Origin: Telmatactis stephensoni
Taxonomy: Eukaryota > Cnidaria > Anthozoa > Actiniaria > Isophelliidae
Direction of reading: 5' to 3'
NCBI GenBank assembly: GCA_029948255.1
Contig: JALIZF010001919.1
Location: 1,478,017 to 1,542,016 of the forward strand
Length of the DNA: 64,000 bases
Part shown: positions 35,842 through 47,900 of the stretch, piece after piece
How the letters are laid out: each line of letters begins with the position of its first letter
Position numbering within the stretch: position 1 is the first letter of the stretch
Notes under the pieces: model-generated
The model's database searches: none
What the model was told of the DNA's origin: nothing
The model's input: the letters and a program-made list of their open reading frames with translations, nothing else
Made by a program: the position numbers and the translations under genes

Positions 35842-37735
35842 AATTGGCTTTAGTTATAGGGTCATACTATGTCTGCAGCTCAGTTCCATTCCGCTGCGAG
35901 TTTTAGGTAATACGACATTGAGTTCTGGTGACACTTCGGTGCTAGTGGTTCTTTGGCATTTTGATTTATACTCTTATAATGACAAATACGAAACAGTATA
36001 AGTTAAAACCATTTTTGGTAAAATGATAAAATATTCATTTAAAATGAAAAAATGAAAATAAATAAAATGAAAAGATACGTTTGAAATAGTATGTTGCATT
36101 TACTCGGGCTAATCGGGTTAAATGCTAATCGGGCATTGCTGTCTGTGCGCCGTTTCCTCTCTTCTTCCTTTTCGACTTATTAACATTTTGTGTAATAATC
36201 AATACCAGGTTTGCCTTTACATACCCCCTGATATTTTTTTCACGATTTATTTTACGAATTGAGTTAGAGATCTAGAAAAGGCCGGGTAGGAATAACTGCA
36301 TTAATTGTTTGTCCTATAGCTTCCTAATTAATTAAATAATCATCTATCACGCAGACAATTAAGTCTCAGTTCTCTATATACGTTTCTTTTACTTTTAAAT
36401 TAAAATTTACTACGAAAGACGCATACAATTACAATTAAATAGGGGAATTCTCTTTTTAAATTGTTACCCATAAGGGTTGTGTTTCGGGGCATAGCCTCAC
36501 CGTACAAAACATCGCATGTCTCATGTGTCATCAGAAACTATCAGGAAAGATCATGTCCTGAGAAAAGCCAAACCTTATGAAAGAATCGCGCGACCATCCA
36601 AAATGACCTGGATTTTCTGTTTTAAAAGCCTCATCATAACCTGAGTAAGACCCTGTCTCCTAGGACCCAAGCCACACCCCTTAACTTTCCCCTTATGTGC
36701 CTGATACTCAGGTTTCATTGAATTGTAAATGCGCACCATCGCCAGCTGCATACCGGTAGGGGACGTTCGATTCCCGCCAGGTTTGGTTGGGATTAGGGAC
36801 TACATTAATGACCTGAGTATCAGAGGTCCAGCTGGCCTTTAGAAAGTGGAATGGAAATTTGTTACCCAAAGCAAATTAGTATGCTAATTTTACCTAAAAA
36901 TCGGGCCATATGCATCCAGACAAATCGCTGAGTCGTCACATGTTGCATAAAGGATGGAGATTTGGGGCCCCATTCGGTAGTTAACACAGCGAGCTAGATT
37001 CGCGGTCACATTCGGGTGTTTGGTTGTGGTCTATACTGAGGGATTCGGGAGGACAAAAACCTAGTGTATCATTGTGAATAGATGGTCTATTAATTGTTGT
37101 TGAATTTACGCGATCCGGTACAGTTTGAATATGAAAGAAGATACGAGAATGAAAACATATACAGAATTTAGTTGCTAAATAAAACAACATCGTTAAATAG
37201 CTGAAGGGGGTTTTCTGAAAACATCGACAACAGTATTCATCACCAACGGCTCATTCAGGTGACTGTATCTTCTTGAGTGCTTACAAGGCTAATTAATCGA
37301 CCATTTCCTTGTGATTTTTTTATCATTTTGTCACTAAGGAGGGGAGTGAGAAGGAAGAGGGGAACAGATACGTAAGAGAATGTACTTTTAATTAAGTTAC
37401 GTTAATTTTCGTTGCTATAGTTCCTTTCGGAAGGCAAGGGTTCGTAAGCGACGGTTCACTGAGCTTAAATGTTAATTAGACGCTGGGCAAGTGAGATTGG
37501 AAGTGCTGTAAGAAGCAGATTGAAAAGCCGAAACTGCGGAGAATTCTATGTTAAAAACTTAAAGGATATATATTTGTTAATGCAGTAAGATTTTTAAACT
37601 CAGCTTGCAGACCAGTCCTTGCCCGATCTCTTTGTGAGGTATATTTTCAAGAGTGCAACTACCTGGGAACTGGGGTGATTGTAAACCGAAACGAAAGCAA
37701 GACTTTGAGGTGGACGCATGTCTGTAGAGAGGACG

Positions 37736-37898
37736 CAGTGGCGGATCCAGGATTTTTCCAAGGGGGGTTCCGTTTCTTATACCAAGTTGTGTATAATATT
37801 CTATTCTCTGGTCGATGTTTGACAAAAAAATGGCTTAAAACTTTCAAGGGGGGCTCCGTGGACCCCTTCGATCGATCACCCCCCTGGATCCGCCACTG
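37736..37898. mobile_element. 163-bp hAT-like MITE with perfect 5-bp target duplication
   Basis: It starts CAGTGGCGGATCCAGGATTT and ends CCTGGATCCGCCACTG, flanked by GGACG on both sides (37731-37735 and 37899-37903). Same family as 2602 and 24098. Confidence 0.85.
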
Positions 37899-38625
37899 GG
37901 ACGTACCGCCTAAGTAGGCTGCATGTACGTACACAACTCATAAGAATTGAAATCCATATTGTGCACACAATGCAAGCTCAACTTTATCCATCTATACCAA
38001 AAACAACGTTTTTGTACCAAAAACAACGTTTTTGCACTTAAATCTGTATTATAAAGCTTCATATGAGCTGAAAGCCTTCGTTTTATTCAATATCAATAAT
38101 CATTTTGCATGCAATATATATGAAAAGTAGCATGAAATACTTAAGAGCTCAGCATTCTAGTTATCTTATATTCAAAAGAGCTACTATACTTGATAATTCA
38201 TAGTGTACCGTCGCGCTCGCGCCTTTTGGACGCTTTGCTAATGCGGACAACAACATTTACAAAGAATCTTGTGACTCAGACCATTACGTACTGAGGGTGT
38301 CTGCAGTACGTAGCAGGACCAATGTTTTGTATCAGTATTGGCAAGAGTTCAACAATTAATAAGCTACAATATGTAGTAGTCAATTATAATGGGTCTTCCT
38401 GAAAGTGGCTACCTTTTTCAGGCTGGATGCTAACAATATACCCTTTTCATGGATAAAGTTTATAAAAGGGTAAAAAGTTAATATATATCCCAGATCACAG
38501 ATATGTCAAAGGGGTAATATTTTATATGAAAGGTATATGAATTCAAAGATGGTATATACAAATGCGAGCTGGGTTTTCGATCCTTGGCATGGACAGGGCC
38601 GCCTCCTCGAACAAAGGATAAAACT

Positions 38626-38663
<38 letters not shown>

Positions 38664-38690
38664 AATTGTTGTTGTTGTTGTTGTTGTTGT
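38626..38690. repeat. (GTT)n microsatellite
   Basis: About 20 GTT triplets with one GTTAATT interruption, about 100 bp beyond the stop codon of copy B. Confidence 0.9.
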
Positions 38691-38793
38691 GGGAGTGGGT
38701 AGAAGGGTAATTATACGTTATTAAGTTGGTCCGATGGCTCTGTCAATCAACTGTGTACAGCCACTCCATCACCAATGTCTGACTATCCATCGA

Positions 38794-41416
38794 TCAGCGT
38801 ACGCTTGATTTTTTCCGCCTTGGAACAAAATTATTATCTTTCTGTGTGAATACATGGCGATGAGAATGGCGCATCTCTGCCGCAGCATATAGAAGATTAT
38901 CAATTCTCCTGCCGACTTTTTGATTAAGTGACCTGGTTTCTTCCTGAAAAAAATATGAGAATAATTTAGAAAGCTATGTATACGACTATTTTGATTCACA
39001 AAAGGGAAAATACGAGAAACACTAAAAGGGAGCCAGCAATGCAGCAATAAATAAGAATGCATACTGAAATCATACGTGAAAACAAATCAAAATTATCAGC
39101 ACCGTTACGTTATTGCGAATGCATGTACCCATGCATGCAGTCCATGTTTTGGCAGACATTTCAGGTCAACCTACCCTTATTTAGAATATAGCATACAGAA
39201 GCATTCTACTCGGATGAACTGAACAAATCCAGCAAATCCAGCTAGCATTTTAAAGTCTGAAACCGATTCGGGCTTGACGACGCAGACCCATTGACCATTT
39301 TATCAGACTCGTACCCAGTCGCTTCTTCTTATTCGCGAAGGGATTGATGGGAAGGATTTAGCGAGCTCGCGTTGCATCAAGTGCCTTTGCGCGCCCCAAT
39401 TCCTTTCCAGATTCCTTTGTAGAATGAAAAATAAGTGACGACTGGGTACGAGTCTGCCATTTTATAACGAAGTACCATTCCCCACACTCGGACACGCCCG
39501 TACAGAAATGAAAGGGTCTATCAAATGCCATAGCGGTTAATCGCATCGCTTTCAAAGCTGTCAAAATGACGATGAGTCGCAATGATTTTAATTCATTCAA
39601 CATGTCTTGGAAAAACGCCTTTGTCGATTGGATTGCATATTTAATGACAGACTGAAGCCTAAAATATTCCACGAAAAATATATAAACAAATTAGTTTTAG
39701 TAAAAATATCACTGGAAACGACCATTTCATGGAAAGTCTTATAGTCTGTTCTTAGTTCTAATGGCCTTAGAAGTTACACGTCATATTATTCGTTTGCATT
39801 TTTCACTTGCAACAAGCTATTTTCAAATATGCGCATTTTTGGTATCCCCGGCGGTATTTCAGTTTCACGATAGGATATTCGCGCATTTGATCATATTCAC
39901 ATGGAAAATGCGCGTTATAAGTAATAAATATTATTATTATTATTATTAATGTGCGGTTCTCCGATCATTCCTGTTCATTTACTTTCAAAAGATAACGAAA
40001 ACAAGCAATATCAATTACAAGCTCTATAGTTAGCATGCAGCTATATATATGTAATTTCTGTCATGTAAAGAAAACTCAAAATATATTCGAAAAACGCAAA
40101 TGTTTTTATATCGAGGAAGGATGCAAAAGTGTGCTATTTTTTATCACTCCAAGAGCTATCACACTTGATACGGCGGAGGCCAAGAAAAAAGAAAACAAGA
40201 CTGAAATCCTAATAATTGGGGTAATTTAGCGTCTGTTAATAAAAAAGTATCCTAGTGAATAACAGGGGCACGAATTTATGAAACACCATGTATATAGGTG
40301 AGTAAGGGCTTGGCCGGACCTCCATGTAAACATGTGTAAAGCCTCCTTGCATTCAACGTTGTTGACCGAGAACCATCACTGAAATCATCACCACCCCCGA
40401 TCCCAGACATCCTAAATTTTAAAATACTCTTTCCTTTGATGTTTCAATGAGTTGAACTCTTCAACCTATAATCGCAACAGAATTTACTACATTGCAAATA
40501 GCACTGATGAATTGATGGTCATATGCAGGCGTTAACGTATAATAGTCGCCCAGTTTTTCCTAAGGCATTGAAACGTCCATGCGATACTGGTGATGATGAC
40601 AGTCATTGAAGACTGTACTCAAATCCATCGTACCGTACAATATGTACAAGTACACGCACATTTTATGAGAATAATTTACAAGTTTCTATAATTAAATCTC
40701 AGTTACTTGAGAATTCGAATGTCAAAAAAGTCAAAATATTGTTGGGTTTATCTATGTAGCTACTCGTAGCACTCTTATACCCCGGTCATAGGTCAAGCTA
40801 AACTTAGTCAAACTGATTGTATATCTGTTCAACAATTAGGTCCGATCACCTCATCATGGATCAATAGCTCACCAATATTCCTCGGGCTAATATTCAACAT
40901 TCTAAGCTCTCATACTTGCAGTCTTCTATATCTGTCGAAGTGAATGTTTTTCGCCTTCAAATTACAAATCAAGTTGTGTATTTTCCTTCATATATTCTTT
41001 CTATAATAGTTGTCATTCCTTAGCTTCTTTCTGTAAGTTATACTCACCACGTCGTGAACAAACGTCCTGGTATCGTCACTGACTTTTCTTGTCCTTATAT
41101 CTATTTCAAAGAACAATTTATTCATTTCTCTGTCGCGTCTCAGCGCCTTTGAAAGTCCAGGTCTTGATGAATCCATGGACATTCTCCGTCCCCCAAAACT
41201 TTCTCTGCGCATTAGAGCAATGCCTTCATTTGGTTTGCGCCCAAAGCTACTAATGCAGCTGACTCTTCTCTGAGGAACAGAACGTTTCTCAAAACGCTTA
41301 GTTTCCAAATCCATAAGAACATCTTCTTGAGTTGCACTCATCGTGGAGCTGGAAGAGCTCATGCGTCTTCTTGGTAAGCTTGAGGTATCGAAGCTGTCGT
41401 CTTCTTCGTAAACCAT
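38794..41416 (-). CDS. Unassigned Ser/Arg-rich phosphomotif protein, copy B (two exons)
   Basis: Exons 41416-41048 and 38943-38794 encode 172 residues, with the same structure and intron phase as copy A at 32093. Shared blocks include SSSSSTMSATQEDVLMDLE, QRRVSCISSFGRKP, RRESFGGRR, NKLFFE and, in exon 2, RRIDNLL and H.FTQ. Copy B has an extra RRMS site. The second exon is more diverged than the first. About 130 bp upstream of the ATG also match copy A, so promoter and gene were duplicated together, now inverted and facing each other. No known family is recognised. Confidence 0.8.
39304..39456. mobile_element. Small inverted-repeat element
   Basis: CAGACTCGTACCCAGTCG at 39304-39321 is inverted at 39439-39456. 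It lies in the intron of copy B. The core TCGTACCCAG also occurs in the foldback element at 16716-17128. Confidence 0.55.
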
Positions 41417-42346
41417 TATTTCTTTCTTCTCAAAATTGTAAGCACTGCAGCACAGTCAATGACTCTTACATCTGGAACTCTGAGCTAAATGAAAGGGTAA
41501 ATAACACCACAATGAACTCTATGCATGTATATCCCATTTTCGCTAAGCACTGATTGGTTAATCCTTTATCACTATGCTAGGAATGTGGAGCATATATGCG
41601 GCGCATTTAGAGAGAAGATTAGCGAAGTTATTCACTAAAAAGTACACACACACATACACAAACCAAAGAAACAAGACTCATAGGATATAGGATAGTGCTT
41701 CATTTGAGCAGGCCTTGTAAATTGAATTCTGACCCCCACTGTTCGAAGACGGCGGATAAAGCCTTTGCCGTTGAATGAATCACTTCTCGTCCTGTGGATT
41801 TATAATAAGGATTTATCCGCTGAGTGCTGAAATGGAGCGGCGCGAATAATGTGAGGTCACACTTCTGTTCCTTTAAGGTCCTTCACTAGCTTTTGCACAT
41901 GGACCCAAGGAGACTTATATCTCAACATGAATCGGCTTAGAAATGCCTTTTTTGGAGAAAATAGCTATAAACTGAAGCATCATGTGAAACTAATGAAATT
42001 GAGAAGAATGCAAACGTTAATTAAGAGAACTATGTATAGCGCTAACAAGGTGTGGCTTAATTGAATCATTTATAATCTCTGTAAATCGACTTATTCTTTT
42101 TATAAACACTGATTTGAATCCATAAATTAAAGCGCTAGTCTTACTGGAGCCATAAATGGCTACAACAGGCCACCTAATATCACACTTTCTTAGACGCTCA
42201 AAATAGTTTACGATATGCCCTAGGAGGATATGAATCACTGTTGAAAGAGTTATGGAACACAGCATTTTTGCAGCGATAAAATGATAGCCAAAAGGAGTTA
42301 ATAATCTATTTTAGATTAGCCTGATCTGAAGACTAAATCGGGTTAA

Positions 42347-44039
42347 GGTGAGTCAATAGTTCCAAATGGCCGAATCGGTCATATCGGTTTTTGGCTCATA
42401 ACTTTGACTCCCTTTGAGCAATGACCGTCAAACGGCACCAAAATCTAAAACAGTCATTCAGCTATAATATAATATACACTGATCGCGTTTTATGTCAGTA
42501 ATTTGTGATATATACGGCATTAAACGAATGAGCTGTTGTCACAAAAACTCGATTTTGTGGAAAATCTAGCCGTTTTATTTCGCTGAAAAATTTAGAATCC
42601 TTTTAGCTAAACATAACAGACAACCAGGCCACGTTTTAAGAAATTCGTCGGAACTGAAGTCTCGCAACAGAAGGGAACAGAAAATGCACCTAAATTCTAT
42701 ATTGTCATCATCTTGAATGTTGTGAACGAAATAGTCGCTCCCTAAACATGCTTTAAAGCCGCGGTTTTAGGCTAAAGCTGGCGGCAATTCATTATACTTT
42801 CGACTGTCATACCGCGATTGTCGACCAGACTGACCGTTTTAAAGTATTTTAAAGTTGTATGGATGTAATAAAATGCTCAAATACCTGCCTAGGTCCAAGA
42901 AGTTGCGTTTTCTCCAATTTCTTCGTACTTTTTTCAAATTGTTCTATTAGAAGTTTCCCACATAAGCTTCAAAGCACTGTGATAAATTATTAACCAATTT
43001 TGCTGCTGTTCGTGGTTTGGAATAAGAGAAATTACGTTTTTGGTTGAGCTCAGTTCCATCTCCTAGCTCAAACCAAAAGTTTTGCTGCTTTGTTTTTGAA
43101 TACGCAATGAGGCAAGGTGCAAGATATGTCAAGAATTCGCACCCTTGTTAGGGGGGAGCCTCTATTATACAGTATGCCGACAAAATGCATATTGCATTAT
43201 AGTTTGTGTTATACTGTATAATAGAAGCTCCCCCCTAACAAGGGTGCGAATTCTTGACATATCTTGCACCTTGCCTCATTGCGTATTCAAAAACAAAGCA
43301 GCAAAACTTTTGGTTTGAGCTAGGAGATGGAACTGAGCTCAACCAAAAACGTAATTTCTCTTATTCCAAACCACGAACAGCAGCAAAATTGGTTAATAAT
43401 TTATCACAGTGCTTTGAAGCTTATGTGGGAAACTTCTAACAGAACAATTTGAAAAAAGTACGAAGAAATTGGAGAAAACGCAACTTCTTGGACCTAGGCA
43501 GGTATTTGAGCATTTTATTACATTCATACAACTTTAAAATACTTTAAAACGGTCAGTCTGGTCGACAATCGCGGTATGACAGTCGAAAGTATAATGAATT
43601 GCCGCCAGCTTTAGCCTAAAACCGCGGCTTTAAAGCATGTTTAGGGAGCGACTATTTCGTTCACAACATTCAAGATGATGACAATATAGAATTTAGGTGC
43701 ATTTTCTGTTCCCTTCTGTTGCGAGACTTCAGTTCCGACGAATTTCTTAAAACGTGGCCTGGTTGTCTGTTATGTTTAGCTAAAAGGATTCTAAATTTTT
43801 CAGCGAAATAAAACGGCTAGATTTTCCACAAAATCGAGTTTTTGTGACAACAGCTCATTCGTTTAATGCCGTATATATCAGAAATTACTGACATAAAACG
43901 CGATCAGTGTATATTATATTATAGCTGAATGACTGTTTTAGATTTTGGTGCCGTTTGACGGTCATTGCTCAAAGGGAGTCAAAGTTATGAGCCAAAAACC
44001 GATATGACCGATTCGGCCATTTGGAACTATTGACTCACC
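42347..44039. mobile_element. 1.7-kb near-perfect palindrome flanked by TTAA
   Basis: Arms of about 830 bp (42347-43178 and 43209-44039) are almost exact reverse complements around a spacer of about 30 bp. TTAA sits at both edges (42343-42346 and 44040-44043), and the ends are GGTGAGTCAATAG / CTATTGACTCACC. TTAA targeting is typical of piggyBac and Kolobok transposons. The arms carry a mirrored 61-codon open frame but no transposase, so the element is non-autonomous. The near-identity suggests recent origin or arm-to-arm gene conversion. Confidence 0.9.
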
Positions 44040-44990
44040 TTAACTACAGTCACATGTACTATTTTGCTATGAACGAGACACAGATATTGTTTTATTGCTC
44101 TTGTTGGTCAGAGGAAAGGGAAAAACAGACGAAAGATGGCCATCATTCATGCTGCGCTTACATTCTAACGGCCGCTGTTAATCTCAGACTTATGGTGAGA
44201 AATGATAACTATAGACCGAGTGTATGGCCATATCCTACTTGATATAGTCAGTGTTTGAGAGGCACTGTAGCAGCGGACGGAAATCAATACGTGCATGTGA
44301 AGACTCCACCCTGGACGTTGATGCCGATACATTGTTTACTCATAGTCAGTTGAAGCAAATTAAATGTGTATCTAAATATAAAAGAAAGAAACAGTATAAA
44401 TTTTTCGAATCCTGTTAATAAAAATAAGTTACCAGGATATTTTTTCAGATATCGAGTAATAATCATGGCTATAAAAAGTGCCAATGAAACTGCTTGCAAA
44501 ATTTCATTGAAATTTTCCCTTTCGGCATTACTCAAATTTTGTTTTTACCAGTTAGAAACTGATCTAATAAGATAAAATGGCCGTTTAAAACTGTCTTTAA
44601 TTTGGAAGTGTACAAAGTTGTTATCGTGCATTTTTTAAATTTAGAACCGATACGGGCAATTAAATGAGCAACTGGAGACCTAAACCTCATTTTCACTTTG
44701 GATTAACACTTTCATCAACCTAAACCACGTATAAACAACCTAATTTGTTGCAAGAAATTAAAGAAATATAATTAAATTGTGTACAAGGGGCTAGTTTTTG
44801 GCACTTTTGATTAAATTAAATTACTTTTATTACTTTTATTCATCAACTTTCACATTCTTTGGGCCTCCTGTGCTTCCGCATGGATGCCGCTGTACACGAA
44901 TATCGTTTTGCAGTTCAACAGAGAAGTCTCAGTGTATGAAAGAAGTTGGTATTTAACCAACCTGTAGGTTTGGAAATATAAGAAAATATT

Positions 44991-47900
44991 ATGGGAAAAA
45001 GAGACAAAAGAGTGGTAAGGACATCAAAAAATATCCCTATATACTTTGACGTATTTGTTGGCGCGCTGAATGGCGAAACTTGCTCTACTTTCAGAGAAGC
45101 TCTGCTCCACATTTGTATCTGATCACTCCACTAATAAGCTTAAACTTACATTTTACCTTTACATATTTTTACCTTACCTTGTGATATTGTAATCAATAGC
45201 TTCTTATAAGTTTTATGTGATATTGAGAAAACAGTTGACTTCGAACAATATTTTGTAGCACTTTCTTCTAAGACTTTCTTTGAGGTAATTTCACCATGCA
45301 CTATAAAGCTTACATGTATGTACAATGTAGGTGTAATGCACCAGTCAATTGAAATCCCCCGCTCCCCCCCCTGAGGCATACCCGGGGACATCACTTTTTC
45401 CCTCTGTGAAAGGCAGTGAAAGCCCCGACCCCCGGGGCAAAAAATAAAAGTGAACTCCCCCGCTCCCTTTCACCAGTTTGTTCAGACATCAGTTTGATAT
45501 TTTCTTTTACAGATATCCAGAACGAGCGATCTACAGCCCTTTTCCCTATGTATTTTTTTCGAATTTCCGCCACTCCTCCATGGCACCGCGCGCCACATGA
45601 GCTCATGCCACGCCGCCGTTACCGATCCGCTTATCTCTCCACTTCCCCTAGCTGCCTAATTTTCTCTCCACTGCATTTATTACCCATTTACCTTTACCGA
45701 TCCACGTTTTCATTCATCACTTCCTTGGGTTTCGTCCTTTTGGTTATTTTTCAAGGATTTTCCTAATCCCCACCCACCCCTCCCCCCTAAGTCTTCCACA
45801 CACGACTTGTATATCAATGTTCTTGGTGCTTTTATTACCCTCTTCCCTAACACACTACACGCTACCTATCGTACCTTTTATACAATTATTCACGGACCTT
45901 CCGGCTGCTTTACCCGCTACCCTTTTTTGCACGTACATAGCATTTTTAACACTTCATCAGCAGACTTGCCTATCACTATACGGATACCACAATTGCCTTA
46001 TTACAAATCCCCCTCGTATATGTCCTAAATCACACAGAAGACAATTTCCACACACTCAATTCGGTTTTAACCTACATTTCAACCTCCAACACATAATGTG
46101 TACATGCTTCAGTCTTAAATTGCATTATCCTTATTACAAAGACACGGACATGACATAGCATAGAAAACACATGGAATAAAAGCCATTTAAAAAAAAAATA
46201 ATAAGTGTCACGTGAGGAGTTCACTGTTTCACACTCTATATATATAATACTTAATGATAAAGTGCAGCCCCCACTAAGTCCCCGCTAAGTCCCCGGGGTG
46301 TAGAGCGAAGCTGTGAATTGAAGCGCTTTCCCCTGCCACCGGGGAACCCAATATATGTGAAAATGGGGTGAAATCCCCGCTAAGTCCCCGGGTATGCCTC
46401 AGGGGGGGGAGCGGGGGATTTCAATTGACTGGTGCATAAATATCATGCAGTTTAGTTTCATATATTCAATTTTTTATTACCTCAACGACCCTAATACTGG
46501 ATAGACATGAAACATTTACATAAAGATAGCTTGGTTTCAACTTTAATTATTGCTTTCTGGATGATCTGTAGTTTATTAACACCTAAAAAGTGCTCTGATT
46601 TGTAAATGAGCCTCCTACATTATAGGAGGTGTATTTTAGATGTGTTAGATAAATCTTATCTGTTACTTACAAAGCAAATAAGATATACACATGTATCTGT
46701 ACTGTGATATAAACACACTGGGAACTGTAAGTATAGAGCTTGAGAAAAGCAAGGCTAAGAAACATGAGTTGATTCTCTTGCTTTTTGAGTGCTGTACATA
46801 TCACAGCACAGATACACAAGCAACAATATCACTAATTTAGAATAATTTTTTGTGTATTTTTTACTTGAGTATGTCTCTGTCCTTATGTTGCATTTTAAAT
46901 ATTTTATGTTTTATTTATAGGCTTATGTAAACCCACTGGCTCAGAGATCGTATGCACCACCTTCAGGAAGTACAATAAAGGACTACTTTAATAGACCAAG
47001 ACCAACATGGTAAGTATATATTAACTTTGTCCAATTTTACACTTCTATTTAGTATGAGTGTATAAAATAAACTGCTCCATGCTGTGACCGTGTCAGTATC
47101 TTGTTGTCTATAAAAACATTCCAAATTCTTGCTGTAACTGTGCCGTGACCATGCAATGGCATTTTTTCACACTCATACAAATTCTACTCTAAGCTGTACA
47201 AGTAAGCGTACTTAATCAGTTGTGAAAAAGTGATATAATATATCTTGACTTTTTCTTTCCTCAATTTTAAATGGAAAAGTTAAAATGTGTGTGGTACAGT
47301 AGGCTCCAAAAGTCTCTAGTCTCTATGTTTATAGACAAAGATAATGATATGTTTGATTACACTGTGTTAGGGATGAGTTCCAAGAAAAAATGAATAAAGT
47401 CAAATCTGGCTCGAGCACTCTAGCTGCTTATGAAGAAGAGCTCAATCAGGTAATGCAATGGTTACTACTGACAGTAGTGCTGAGCTGAGATACATGTACA
47501 ACCTTGCATGGAACTACATGACATGCCCTGATATAGACAAGAACCACACACTGGCTTAAAACAAAAATTATGCACCTGTCACTGTTAATCCTGAGGGAAG
47601 GGGTTGGGGTTGTTTTCCCCTAAAAAGATGCCAAAACCCCCCCACCCACCGCACCCCCACCCCAGGATAAGATGATTATTAAAGAATATGATAAAAATCA
47701 CCCATTTTTTTACTGCAATATTGAAACTTATACCTGCAAATAAAGCTGATCTTCTGCTCACTCTGGGACAACCAAACAATGTCAAAATCTTCACACTTAA
47801 CACTTTTATTGCAAATGACTCCAACTTTAATAGTCTTTCATGTCCTTACAGTCCTCAAAGCCCGGGTTTTTATCTCAAGTTTCCTTTGTCTTAGAAATTT

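Larger units (their letters stand above)
35350..38793. other. Interval between convergent Ser/Arg-rich genes
   Basis: Contains a foldback MITE (35549-35841), a hAT-like MITE (37736-37898) and a GTT repeat (38626-38690). I see no other gene. GTTCGATTCCC at about 36766 resembles a tRNA T arm, but no A box precedes it. Confidence 0.6.

Noticed and set aside
36750..36790. GTTCGATTCCC as a tRNA gene
   Set aside because: T-arm-like only; no A box or cloverleaf upstream.
39358..39672. 104-codon minus-strand frame in the intron of copy B
   Set aside because: Overlaps a small inverted-repeat element, has no recognised motif, and the true second exon is at 38794-38943.
42947..43439. Two identical 61-codon frames facing outward
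   Set aside because: They are the same sequence in the two palindrome arms, with no recognisable domain.
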